This document shows, in pieces, positions 29,784 through 37,334 of a stretch of 47,049 nt of DNA. The DNA is from a virus. The translations under genes were made by a program, and so were the position numbers. The notes under the pieces are model-generated. The model ran no database searches and was not told the origin of the DNA. It saw only the letters and a list, made by a program, of their open reading frames with translations. Where the stretch lies: positions 1 to 47,049 of the IMG/VR virus record IMGVR_UViG_3300040801_001723; one strand, given 5' to 3'. The number at the start of each line of letters is the position of its first letter. The stretch's first letter is position 1.

Positions 29784-31870
29784 TGCGAGAATTACATATC
29801 GATTTCGAGACCTACTCCGAGGCTAAACTTACAGGCCCGGACGCTGTGGGACCCTGGGCGTACTCCAGGCACCAGAGTACTAGAGTTTTAATGCTCGCCT
29901 GGGCATTCGACGACGACGTACCGGTTATATGGTTACCAGGTGAACCCCTCCCCGACTGGCTCGACGACATACGCCGACACGTAGAGTGCGGCGACCCTCT
30001 CGACTTTCAGATAAACGCCTTTAACGATTTTTTCGAGTACTGTATATGGCTGAATGTACTTAACTGGTATATGCCAGGCGTACAGTATTGGTACGATATC
30101 GCGGCAGACGCGGCAGCCCTGGCACTCCCTCGACCTCTCGACGAGTGCGGGGAAGTGATCGGGCTAGACGTTGAAAAGCTGAAAGACCCAGCCGGTAAAA
30201 AATTAATACAGTGGTTTTCCCAGCCGTACACCTCGAAGGGTGTTAAAAAGCGCCGGTTACCTGGAGACCACCCCGAGAAGTTCCTCGACTTCCAGAGCTA
30301 CTGTATACAGGACGTTGTCGCCCAGCGTGCGATTAAAAGAAAACTCCGCCCTCTCTCGAAATCAGAGCGTAAGGTGTGGGAGCTTGACCGTACAATTAAT
30401 TTGCGCGGCGTACGTTTCGACGTACCAAAAGTTCACCACGCCATAACAATACGGGACGAGGTCCAGGCGGGGATACTCGAGCGCTTAAAAGAGCTCACCG
30501 ACGGAATGCTCGACAATATCAAAAGCCCGAAACAGATTACACAGTACATGAAAGATGTACACGGTATCACTCTCCGGAACGCCCAGGCCGAGTACTTGAA
30601 AACTGTTGCCGATAATCCGGAGACGCCAGAGCTCGCGCGCACGGTGTTAAAGCTGCGCCTCGAGTACGCTAAAACCTCCCTGGCTAAATACGATAAGCTG
30701 CTTTTGATCGTGGATAAAATCACGGCGTGCGCGTATGGCCTGTTACGGTACCACGGTGCGTCGACTGGTCGCTGGTCGGGTAGCTTATTCCAGCCACAGA
30801 ACCTCCCGCGGCCGAGTTTCGACGATACAGACGCGTGTATCGAGCTTTTCCACCACGAAGACCCAGAGCTTATCGAAATGCTTTACGGGGACGTACTGGA
30901 GGCCCTCTCGTCGTGCCTGCGCGGTATGATCGTAGCGGACCCAGGGCACCGCCTCATAGTGTCGGATTTCTCCCAGATTGAGTCGCGTATGCTCGCCTGG
31001 TTAGCGGGTGATTTTAAAAAGCTCGAGGCATACCGTAAAGGTCTCGATATCTATAAAGTTAATGCGGCGGCAGCGTTCGGCGTAAAATATGAGGACGTTA
31101 CGCCGGCACAGCGTAAAGTCGGAAAGGTTATCGAGCTCGCCTGCGGTTACCAGGGGTCGGTCGGAGCGTTCCAGCAATTCGCGGTAACTATGGGAGTTGT
31201 AATTCCTGACAAACAGGCAAAAGTATTAATAGATAAATGGAGACTAGGTAACCCAAAAGTAGTATCTTATTGGTACAACGTAGAGGCGACGGCGATAAAA
31301 GCCCTCGAGGAGCCAGGAACCGTACAGGATATTCGCGGTATTAAATTTAAAGTAGTTGGCAAGCCCTCGAGAGTTAAGCATAAAGCGAAACGTGTTTGTA
31401 AAGGTAAATGTAAGTGCGAAGGTAACCAGGGCAAAAAGTGTAAAGGCTGGTACGTAACGGAATATTACGACGCTGTCGGAGAGTTCCTATACTGCAAACT
31501 GCCGAGCGGCAGAGTTATCGCGTACCATAAGCCGCACCTCGTCGAGGGTAAATATAAAGAACAGGTCGGGTTTTTTGGCGTGGATTCCAAAACCAAAAAG
31601 TACACGCACCAGGTAACGTACGGAGGGTGTTTAGTGGAGAACATAACCCAGGGAGCGAGCCGCTGCGCTATGGTGCCGGCTATGTTCAAGCTCGAGGAGA
31701 AAGGATACCGTATCCGCCTATCTGTACACGACGAGCTCGTTACCCAGGCAAAGAAAGGCCAGGGCAGTATCGAGGAAGTTAATAAAATAATGAGTGTAAC
31801 CCCTAGCTGGGCTCCAGGTCTGCCAATAGGTGCAGCCGGATACGAGGCCCCGCGGTACAAAAAGGACTAA
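29783..31870 (+). CDS. Family A DNA polymerase with 3'-5' exonuclease and Cys-rich insertion
   Basis: 695 aa. N-terminal exonuclease motifs: LHIDFETYSE (Asp, Glu), AFNDFFEYCIW and YCIQDVVAQ. Polymerase motifs: motif A VSDFSQIESRML, motif B RKVGKVIELACGYQG, motif C LSVHDELV, with GRWSGSLFQPQNLPRP in the thumb/palm. It replicates the phage genome with proofreading. Between motifs B and C sits an insertion with C539, C543, C545 and C553 in a Lys/Gly-rich stretch, which looks like a small zinc-binding knuckle not expected in this family. It overlaps the previous stop (TAATG) and is followed one base later by the next gene. Confidence 0.9.
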   Translation: MRELHIDFETYSEAKLTGPDAVGPWAYSRHQSTRVLMLAWAFDDDVPVIWLPGEPLPDWLDDIRRHVECGDPLDFQINAFNDFFEYCIWLNVLNWYMPGVQYWYDIAADAAALALPRPLDECGEVIGLDVEKLKDPAGKKLIQWFSQPYTSKGVKKRRLPGDHPEKFLDFQSYCIQDVVAQRAIKRKLRPLSKSERKVWELDRTINLRGVRFDVPKVHHAITIRDEVQAGILERLKELTDGMLDNIKSPKQITQYMKDVHGITLRNAQAEYLKTVADNPETPELARTVLKLRLEYAKTSLAKYDKLLLIVDKITACAYGLLRYHGASTGRWSGSLFQPQNLPRPSFDDTDACIELFHHEDPELIEMLYGDVLEALSSCLRGMIVADPGHRLIVSDFSQIESRMLAWLAGDFKKLEAYRKGLDIYKVNAAAAFGVKYEDVTPAQRKVGKVIELACGYQGSVGAFQQFAVTMGVVIPDKQAKVLIDKWRLGNPKVVSYWYNVEATAIKALEEPGTVQDIRGIKFKVVGKPSRVKHKAKRVCKGKCKCEGNQGKKCKGWYVTEYYDAVGEFLYCKLPSGRVIAYHKPHLVEGKYKEQVGFFGVDSKTKKYTHQVTYGGCLVENITQGASRCAMVPAMFKLEEKGYRIRLSVHDELVTQAKKGQGSIEEVNKIMSVTPSWAPGLPIGAAGYEAPRYKKD

Positions 31871-31871
31871 T

Positions 31872-32153
31872 ATGTTTCCGGAAATACCCGATTTCGGCCT
31901 CCCTCCGGGCCTCGAGGATATGCTCCCGCCGTTCGTGTGGGACGCTACTACAGACCTGGAGCGAGCAATAAACGACGACCATATAATGTACTTAGCGGTT
32001 AACGCTCTGTGCGCTCTCCGGATACCGATAAAAAATAATAAGCTATTCGATACGGCTAAATTTTTTATCGACGAGGGGTACATAAATGTGATACTCGACA
32101 CAGACAACAAAGATATAGAACTCTTAATTTTAATACCGGCACCCAGGAGGTAA
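31872..32153 (+). CDS. Hypothetical 93-aa protein after the polymerase
   Basis: ATG at 31872, one base after the polymerase stop; longer frames overlap the polymerase. Starts MFPEIPDFGLPPGLEDMLPP and contains AVNALCALRIPI and FFIDEGYINVIL. Mixed alpha/beta, acidic, no known family. Possibly a polymerase accessory by location only. Confidence 0.6.
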   Translation: MFPEIPDFGLPPGLEDMLPPFVWDATTDLERAINDDHIMYLAVNALCALRIPIKNNKLFDTAKFFIDEGYINVILDTDNKDIELLILIPAPRR

Positions 32154-32154
32154 T

Positions 32155-32460
32155 ATGTCACCGGAAGAATACGCAGAAGCCAGACGAAACGCGAGAGACG
32201 AGTATGTCGAAAAAGTCAACGACATAGCCCGGAAGTACGCAGAGGAAAACAACCCTTTCAAACACGGCGACATTATAACCGACCACATGATAACCATACG
32301 TATAACCGGCTGGGACCTACACTCGGGGGTAGACCACTCCCTCCCCTCGCTGCGTTATAGCGGGCCGAGACTCCGTAAGAGTGATTTAAAACCAGTAAAG
32401 AGTCACGAGAGAGGCTACGTGTACCAAAACAATATCGAAAGCAGTAAAAAAGGGAGCTAA
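32155..32460 (+). CDS. Hypothetical 101-aa protein
   Basis: N-terminal helix (MSPEEYAEARRNARDEYVEK) followed by KHGDIITDHMITIRITGWDL and a Ser/Lys-rich C-terminus. AGGAGG precedes the ATG. No family recognised; early replication operon. Confidence 0.6.
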   Translation: MSPEEYAEARRNARDEYVEKVNDIARKYAEENNPFKHGDIITDHMITIRITGWDLHSGVDHSLPSLRYSGPRLRKSDLKPVKSHERGYVYQNNIESSKKGS

Positions 32461-32461
32461 T

Positions 32462-32674
32462 GTGGAAGACTTCGTCGTACATATAACGGTAGAAAACGAA
32501 AACAAAGATAAAGCCGTCCGTTTGAAAATAGAGAACACCACCGCGAGCGGCGGGGTGTGGAAAGTTACTACAACGTTCGAGCCTGCTATACCTGGCGGTA
32601 TGGACGCGGCGCACAAAGTAGAACCCTACGAGGGTATAGCGTCGGCTATCCTGAATATGTTATCGGAGGATTGA
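32462..32674 (+). CDS. Hypothetical 70-aa protein
   Basis: GTG start at 32462; an overlapping ATG at 32460 gives only a short frame. Beta-rich N-terminus (VEDFVVHITVENENKDKAVR with initiator Met) and GMDAAHKVEPYEGIASAIL at the end. Stop overlaps the VRR-NUC start (TGATG). Function unknown. Confidence 0.55.
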   Translation: MEDFVVHITVENENKDKAVRLKIENTTASGGVWKVTTTFEPAIPGGMDAAHKVEPYEGIASAILNMLSED

Positions 32675-33021
32675 TGCTCGAGGAAGTAGTAGAGAGTAAA
32701 TCTGTAGAGTTCGCCCGCCGTCTGGGCTGGAAGTGTTACAAATGGACCTCCCCAGGTAACCGAGGATTACACGACCACCTCTTTTTTAAAAACGGCGTGG
32801 CGTTCTCTATAGAGTTCAAAGCCCCAGGGAAGAAAGCCTCCGCTCTCCAGCGCAAAGTCGCAGAGGAGCTCGTCGAGTCTGGAATACCGACCAGGTGTAT
32901 AGACCACATATACAAGGCTAAAGAGTTCATTATCGAGATGAACAATATGGCAGAAGAGGCCGGCCCCCGATTCGGGGATAAATTCACGTTCGAGCAAAAC
33001 CTGGGGACTTTCTACAAATGA
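32674..33021 (+). CDS. VRR-NUC nuclease
   Basis: 115 aa from ATG at 32674 with a GGAGG site. Contains FARRLGWKCYKWTSPGNRGL, HDHLFFKNGVAFSIEFKAPG and ALQRKVAEELVESGI. The Asp/Glu-x-Lys core of VRR-NUC domains (D of HDH, E and K of IEFKAPG) is intact. This compact restriction-like nuclease often sits beside an SNF2-type helicase in phage replication cassettes, as here; it is thought to resolve branched DNA. Overlaps the helicase start by four bases. Confidence 0.87.
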   Translation: MLEEVVESKSVEFARRLGWKCYKWTSPGNRGLHDHLFFKNGVAFSIEFKAPGKKASALQRKVAEELVESGIPTRCIDHIYKAKEFIIEMNNMAEEAGPRFGDKFTFEQNLGTFYK

Positions 33022-34619
33022 CCCAGGACCTACTCTCCCCCGACCTTTTAAGGCTCTCACAGCTCGACACAGTCGATTTTATCAAGTCGACGCCGTACTG
33101 TGCTGTTTTCTGCGACCTGGGCTTTGGTAAGACGGTAACGTCTCTAACCTCTGCCCGTGACCTCCTGGACTCCGGAGAAATTAAAAAAGTCCTGGTCGTT
33201 GCGCCGCTACGTGTTGCGCGCGATACCTGGCCGGACGAGATAAAGGAGTGGGAACACACCACGCACATATCGTTTAAATTCATAGAGGGCAACCCGAAGC
33301 AACGCCGCAAAGCTGCGAAGGGGCGCGAGAAAATCCACGTAATTAACCAAGAGAATTTCGTCTGGCTCGTAACGAAAGCCGGCCGTACCTGGCCGTATGA
33401 TATGGTTATATTCGACGACACTAAAGGGTTCAAGACCTCGAAGATAAAGAACAAGGCGTCGAAAACTATTTGTGAAGATTCCAAAGAGTGCCCACTGTTC
33501 GAGACCGAGCGGTCCGGGCATTGCCAGAAAGCCGGAGAGTGCGGCGCGTACGTTCCGGAGAAATACTCCGACGCGTGCCTGGTACGCTGTACAGATTTTA
33601 AACAAGTGCGCGACTCGTCGAAGTCGTGCGCGAACGCCTGCCGACATTTTAAGCCATTGCCAGCCAGGTACACCCGGTACGGGGCGCTTTTAGCCATAAG
33701 GCCGCAGATAAAGCGCCTCGTACACTTAACGGGTACGCCCTCGAGTAAGGAGCTCCTCGACCTCTGGCCGCTTATCCATACTATCGATATGGGTAAACGT
33801 CTGGGCCGTACGTACTCCGCGTACAAACGTAAGTACTTTACGCCCAGCGATAGTGGATTCAGTTTTTACCTACGCCCTGGGGCAGAGGAGGCCATACACA
33901 AAGCTATCGGCGATATCTGTATCGCTATCGAGTGCGAGGAGGAGTTAACCCCGTGCCACTCTATCGAGGAAGAAATCACACTCCCTCCGGAGGCGGCCAA
34001 AATGTACGACGAGTTCGAGCGCGATTTCGCTATACAGCTCGAGGAGAAAGACGAGGAAGTCTTCGCGCAAAACTCCGGAGTACTTGCCGGTAAACTGCTC
34101 CAGGTGTGCGGCGGCGCCGTTTACTATGGAGAAGCGGAGGAGAAGACCTGGGCGGAAATTCACGACGAAAAATTTAAACGCCTGGACAAGATACTCGAGA
34201 CCCACAAAGGAGAGCCGGTCCTGGTCGGTTATAACTTCGGGCATGAGCTCCAGAGGCTCAAAGAGCGGTACCCGCACGGAGTGGACATACGAGACCGGCG
34301 CGACGCTGTGAAAGCCTGGAACGCTGGAAAAATCCCGCTAATGTTCGCGCACCCAGATAGCGCGGGGCATGGGCTCAACCTCCAGAAAGGCCCAGGGCGT
34401 ACCCTGGTGTGGCTCGGGCTTAACTGGTCCCTGGACCTCAACCACCAGTTAAACAAACGGCTACACCGCCCAGGGCAGCTCCGGGACGTGTATATCTATT
34501 ACCTCATAGCGAAGGGCCGCGCGGACACTCGAGTCCGGCAGACTCTCGCCCGTAAAGATGCAACACAAAGAGAGCTTTTACAGGCCGTCCGGAGAGACGC
34601 CCGCAAAAAAGTTGCCTAA
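33018..34619 (+). CDS. SNF2/DEAD-like helicase with eight-cysteine insertion
   Basis: 533 aa. Helicase motifs: motif I CDLGFGKTVTSL (G35-T39), Ia VAPLRVARDTWPDEI, motif III HLTGTPSSKELLDLW (238-250), V HPDSAGHGLNLQKG and VI HQLNKRLHRPGQ (about 476-487). Motif II is IFDDTKGFK (131-139) where DE-x-H or similar is usual. Between motif II and III is an insertion of about 65 residues with eight cysteines (C152, C158, C169, C175, C187, C191, C204, C208). These could hold two zinc ions or one iron-sulfur cluster. Partner of the VRR-NUC upstream; probably a fork-reversal or branch-processing translocase. Confidence 0.87.
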   Translation: MTQDLLSPDLLRLSQLDTVDFIKSTPYCAVFCDLGFGKTVTSLTSARDLLDSGEIKKVLVVAPLRVARDTWPDEIKEWEHTTHISFKFIEGNPKQRRKAAKGREKIHVINQENFVWLVTKAGRTWPYDMVIFDDTKGFKTSKIKNKASKTICEDSKECPLFETERSGHCQKAGECGAYVPEKYSDACLVRCTDFKQVRDSSKSCANACRHFKPLPARYTRYGALLAIRPQIKRLVHLTGTPSSKELLDLWPLIHTIDMGKRLGRTYSAYKRKYFTPSDSGFSFYLRPGAEEAIHKAIGDICIAIECEEELTPCHSIEEEITLPPEAAKMYDEFERDFAIQLEEKDEEVFAQNSGVLAGKLLQVCGGAVYYGEAEEKTWAEIHDEKFKRLDKILETHKGEPVLVGYNFGHELQRLKERYPHGVDIRDRRDAVKAWNAGKIPLMFAHPDSAGHGLNLQKGPGRTLVWLGLNWSLDLNHQLNKRLHRPGQLRDVYIYYLIAKGRADTRVRQTLARKDATQRELLQAVRRDARKKVA

Positions 34620-34644
34620 AAGTTCTCAAAAAGTATGAAAGAAG

Positions 34645-34673
34645 TTGACACCGCAAAATACTATAGGTTAAAT
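34645..34673 (+). promoter_or_regulatory. Candidate sigma70-type promoter for the accessory sub-operon
   Basis: TTGACA (34645-34650, perfect -35) and TTAAAT (34668-34673, four of six) are separated by exactly 17 bases in the only gap (76 bp) after the helicase gene. A TSS near 34680 would lie just before the AGGAGGT site of the 76-aa gene. No terminator is seen upstream, so it adds to readthrough from the early operon. Confidence 0.6.
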
Positions 34674-34695
34674 TAGGGATATAGGAGGTAAGCAC

Positions 34696-34926
34696 TTGAA
34701 TATACCAGGTAAATTAAAAGTAGGGGCGCTCGATATACTCGAGTTCGGCTTCTATTGTAGCAAATTGAAACAAGCGGTACCGCTTAACAAACTGCACCGC
34801 ATCTATAAGAAAAATAAAAAGGGGTCGCGAGACGTCTTTAAAAAACTGTACGAGCAGCACTTCCCAGACGGGGAGACGTACGAAGAGTGGCTCGAGGCGA
34901 ACGCCGAGGACCGCGCAGAGGGGTAG
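34696..34926 (+). CDS. Hypothetical basic 76-aa protein
   Basis: TTG start at 34696 preceded by a consensus AGGAGGT. Contains KLKVGALDILEFGFYCSKLK, KLHRIYKKNKKGSRDVFKKL and a Glu/Ala-rich end. First gene behind its own promoter; basic helices suggest nucleic-acid or membrane-surface contact. Unrecognised. Confidence 0.55.
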   Translation: MNIPGKLKVGALDILEFGFYCSKLKQAVPLNKLHRIYKKNKKGSRDVFKKLYEQHFPDGETYEEWLEANAEDRAEG

Positions 34927-34959
34927 ACAAAACGATCACAATTAACAGAGGTTAAAACT

Positions 34960-35439
34960 ATGAGAAAACTAATTATCTTAACAATACTTTTACTACTAAG
35001 CTGCGCCAGAGAGTCACCAGTCGGGCCGGAAATCGAGCAGCCAGTCGACGAACCACAAACGTACACCGCTCCGGAAGCTGTGGTCCCCGCAGAGGTCCGC
35101 GGGAACACAGTGGAAGTTATTATCGACTCGGTAATAATCGAGAAGCTCGACACCATCGTACTACGCGATCGCGACACCATATTCATAGAGCAGCTTATAG
35201 AGCGTATAGACACTCTCTACGTCGAGAAAAAATCTGTACAGAGTTTCGGTATAGAGAAAGCCGCGGAGGGCCTGGACTCACTCGAGAGGTACATAGACGA
35301 GCTCGAGAGGGCGCTATACGAAAAAGGAGCTACAGAGAACACCGAGCAACTATGTACCGACGACCTGGACAATGACGCCGACGAGCTCGTGGACTGTGAC
35401 GACCCGGACTGTACCGATCTAGTAATTTGTAACCTATAA
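34960..35439 (+). CDS. Phage lipoprotein with Cys/Asp-rich calcium-loop-like C-terminus
   Basis: 159 aa. Lipoprotein signal peptide MRKLIILTILLLLSC, with lipobox LLSC and acylated Cys15, then a Pro/Glu/Val-rich extended segment. An alternating hydrophobic/charged region follows (about 45-95, VIIDSVIIEKLDTIVLRDRD), probably coiled-coil or beta. The C-terminus has C132, C146, C151 and C157 around DLDNDADELVD, an EF-hand/thrombospondin-3-like Asp loop. Phage lipoproteins (T5 Llp, Cor-like) commonly block the receptor against superinfection. That role is plausible here but not proven. Expressed from the early sub-operon. Confidence 0.75.
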   Translation: MRKLIILTILLLLSCARESPVGPEIEQPVDEPQTYTAPEAVVPAEVRGNTVEVIIDSVIIEKLDTIVLRDRDTIFIEQLIERIDTLYVEKKSVQSFGIEKAAEGLDSLERYIDELERALYEKGATENTEQLCTDDLDNDADELVDCDDPDCTDLVICNL

Positions 35440-35446
35440 CTCACCA

Positions 35447-35461
35447 GGGGCACGCCGCCCC
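35447..35461 (+). terminator. Small GC hairpin after the lipoprotein gene
   Basis: Five-base stem GGGGC / GCCCC around ACGCC, eight bases after the stop codon, with no T-run. Possible weak attenuator or mRNA 3'-end protector; the downstream gene has its own ribosome binding site. Confidence 0.3.
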
Positions 35462-35484
35462 GTAACCACATAAAAGGTATACCA

Positions 35485-35883
35485 ATGGCAAAGAAAAAAC
35501 CAGAGACGAAAAAGTCTACCAAAAAAGCGACTAAAAAGTCGGCTAAAAAATCAGAACCAAAAGCCGCAGCGCCAGAAGTGAAAGACGACCTCGAGGGGAC
35601 CGAAGCAGAGCGAGCAGCTCGAGCGAAGGAAGCCGAGGAAGAGGCGAAAGCGAAGGAAGCCGAGGAAGAGGCCAAAAGCCAGGAGACCCAGGAGGACTCG
35701 AAAGAGCCAGAACAGGTCGTACACCCGCTTTCAGAGCATCCCCTCGCCGACCAGGTGCTCGACTTTGTTAAACGTTCCGAGGAGCGCTTCAAAGGGAGTA
35801 AGACTAAATCGTCTCTTTCCTCAATGGAAACGACCCTAAAAGGTCATAAAGTTAAAGTACGTATTTCTGTGGAGGCTGCGTAA
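35485..35883 (+). CDS. Lys-rich/Glu-rich histone-like protein (132 aa)
   Basis: N-terminus is almost pure Lys/Ala/Thr/Ser (MAKKKPETKKSTKKATKKSA), followed by an acidic Ala/Glu coil with a direct repeat AKEAEEEAK (about 52-70). A folded C-terminal region follows (about 80-132; HPLADQVLDFVKRSEERF, HKVKVRISVEAA). Resembles histone H1-like or nucleoid-associated tails, but the acidic segment argues for a chaperone-like role. Overlaps the next gene by one base. Confidence 0.55.
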   Translation: MAKKKPETKKSTKKATKKSAKKSEPKAAAPEVKDDLEGTEAERAARAKEAEEEAKAKEAEEEAKSQETQEDSKEPEQVVHPLSEHPLADQVLDFVKRSEERFKGSKTKSSLSSMETTLKGHKVKVRISVEAA

Positions 35884-36485
35884 TGTCTGAGAATCAAGAA
35901 GAGAAAATCGTAGACGTACCAGATATGGCGCCAGCCGAAGAGGTAGAGAAAACACTGGGCGAACCTATCGAAATGGTACGATTAACCGGTTACATACCGA
36001 ACAAGCGTAAAAGCCTCATTATTACCGAGGACCATTTCACAGTACCGATTATCGAGAAAGCAATGTTTTTCCACGACCAGGAGTTCGGACCAGAGCAAAT
36101 GGATAAGATACTTATCGTGTCTAACAACGCGTTCGCGCCTATGGTCGGTTACATCTGTAAAAAATCAGATATGGCCGAGGGTATACAGTCGCTTAAAGAC
36201 TTCTACGTCGACGAGGCTTTCACCTCTGAAATGGCGAAGTTTAAAGCAGCCTGTACGGACGAGGCACTCGAGAAAGATATCGCCGAGACTATCGAGCGCA
36301 TGAAAGCAGACTACAAAAAACGTAGCTCGCGCCTGGCAGAAATCGAGGCGATTATCGCTTCCGGAAACGTGATAAACGAGGACATTACCGGTATGACTGC
36401 CGAGGAGCTCGCGAGACGTGAGAACGGGAACCGCGCAGAGCGTCGCAGCGTCGACACTCCTAAAGGCCAGGGTGCAGACCAGTAA
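35883..36485 (+). CDS. Hypothetical 200-aa acidic protein
   Basis: Begins MSENQEEKIVDVPDMAPAEE; the central FTVPIIEKAMFFHDQEFGPE and a helical segment EKDIAETIERMKADYKKRSS are the most structured parts. C-terminal Arg/Glu-rich tail (RRENGNRAERRSV). Coupled to the 35485 gene by an overlap and to the next gene by 14 bases. No family recognised. Confidence 0.55.
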   Translation: MSENQEEKIVDVPDMAPAEEVEKTLGEPIEMVRLTGYIPNKRKSLIITEDHFTVPIIEKAMFFHDQEFGPEQMDKILIVSNNAFAPMVGYICKKSDMAEGIQSLKDFYVDEAFTSEMAKFKAACTDEALEKDIAETIERMKADYKKRSSRLAEIEAIIASGNVINEDITGMTAEELARRENGNRAERRSVDTPKGQGADQ

Positions 36486-36792
36486 ACACCATTTGCGGCG
36501 CTGTAAAGCGTGCGGAAGAAACCCTATAATTTCCTCGCCCAGACGGGCGGGGACTTCCGAGGTAAGTACGATCGAGATACAGTGCCAGTGCGGCACGTAC
36601 TCGAAAGCCTCCGCGTATGATATAGACACCGCAACCCGTCGGGCTTTATCTATGTGGGAAAATAAAAACGTCACCCAGGAGGAGGAGGAGAGAGAAAGCC
36701 TACTCCGTAAACACATAACCAAAAGGAGAGTTTTTACAGCCCTCGCTATAATCGCAGGCATAGCGGCGGAAGTGCTCTACCTTTTAAACTAG
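36472..36792 (+). CDS. Lar-like zinc-ribbon protein with C-terminal membrane helix
   Basis: 106 aa from GTG at 36472 (AAGG upstream, 14-base overlap with the previous gene). It shows the restriction-alleviation Lar-type pattern: LRRCKACGRNPIIS, then IEIQCQCGTYSKAS and RRALSMWENK (two CxxC/CxC knuckles, and an A..W.N motif). A coiled segment and a hydrophobic helix (RVFTALAIIAGIAAEVLYLL) end the protein, so it is probably membrane-tethered. Lar relieves type I restriction in the Rac prophage; whether this one does is inferred only from the family. Confidence 0.65.
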   Translation: MQTSKHHLRRCKACGRNPIISSPRRAGTSEVSTIEIQCQCGTYSKASAYDIDTATRRALSMWENKNVTQEEEERESLLRKHITKRRVFTALAIIAGIAAEVLYLLN

Positions 36793-36800
36793 GAGGACCT

Positions 36801-37019
36801 ATGGTCAAAGATACCCCCCGACTGGGGAAAAACTATAACGTAACCACCAAAGACGGAAAAGTGTTAAAAGACGCTAAACTCATGGACCGCCAGGAACACG
36901 AGGGCAGCGTAACACATTTTATACTTTCCGTCCCTATCGTAGACGACGACGGCAACCAGACCGGTAAGGAAGCCATACGCGTACACTCGTCTGCGGAGTT
37001 CGAGCTCGTGGAGCGTTAA
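36801..37019 (+). CDS. Hypothetical 72-aa protein
   Basis: Beta-rich (NYNVTTKDGKVLKDAKLMDR; THFILSVPIVDDDGNQTGKE), with AGGAGG before the ATG. May be a small SH3-like or OB-like fold, not assigned. In the accessory sub-operon. Confidence 0.5.
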   Translation: MVKDTPRLGKNYNVTTKDGKVLKDAKLMDRQEHEGSVTHFILSVPIVDDDGNQTGKEAIRVHSSAEFELVER

Positions 37020-37021
37020 CA

Positions 37022-37330
37022 GTGCGGGAGAAATATTTAATAGGTATACCAGGGGAGGAGGACGCAGACGTCGGACTCCAGTACGACCGAAGTAACGAGG
37101 AGCTCATGGTCCGCAGTAATATAAATTACTCGGACGTTCTCGATAATCTGGTCGACTCCCTGGGCCTGGAGGATAAATGCCCGTTGGTCAAAGATAAAAG
37201 CGGCGTACACATGAGAAAGTACGCCCGCTACACCTTTCAATGTTGTTATGTCACGTTTCGCAGCGTTCGGGCAGAGCTGGAGAAACAGTCGTATAGCGTT
37301 GATAAAACACGTAAGCTATGGAGGAAATAG
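37022..37330 (+). CDS. Hypothetical 102-aa protein
   Basis: GTG start at 37022. Begins VREKYLIGIPGEEDADVGLQ (initiator Met), a strand-rich N-terminus, and SDVLDNLVDSLGLEDKCPLV; basic C-terminus (DKTRKLWRK). Function unknown. Confidence 0.5.
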   Translation: MREKYLIGIPGEEDADVGLQYDRSNEELMVRSNINYSDVLDNLVDSLGLEDKCPLVKDKSGVHMRKYARYTFQCCYVTFRSVRAELEKQSYSVDKTRKLWRK

Positions 37331-37334
37331 CATA

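Noticed and set aside
32984-33826. 280-codon minus-strand frame opposite the helicase gene
   Set aside because: Antisense to a well-supported helicase with recognised motifs; no start signal or family match.
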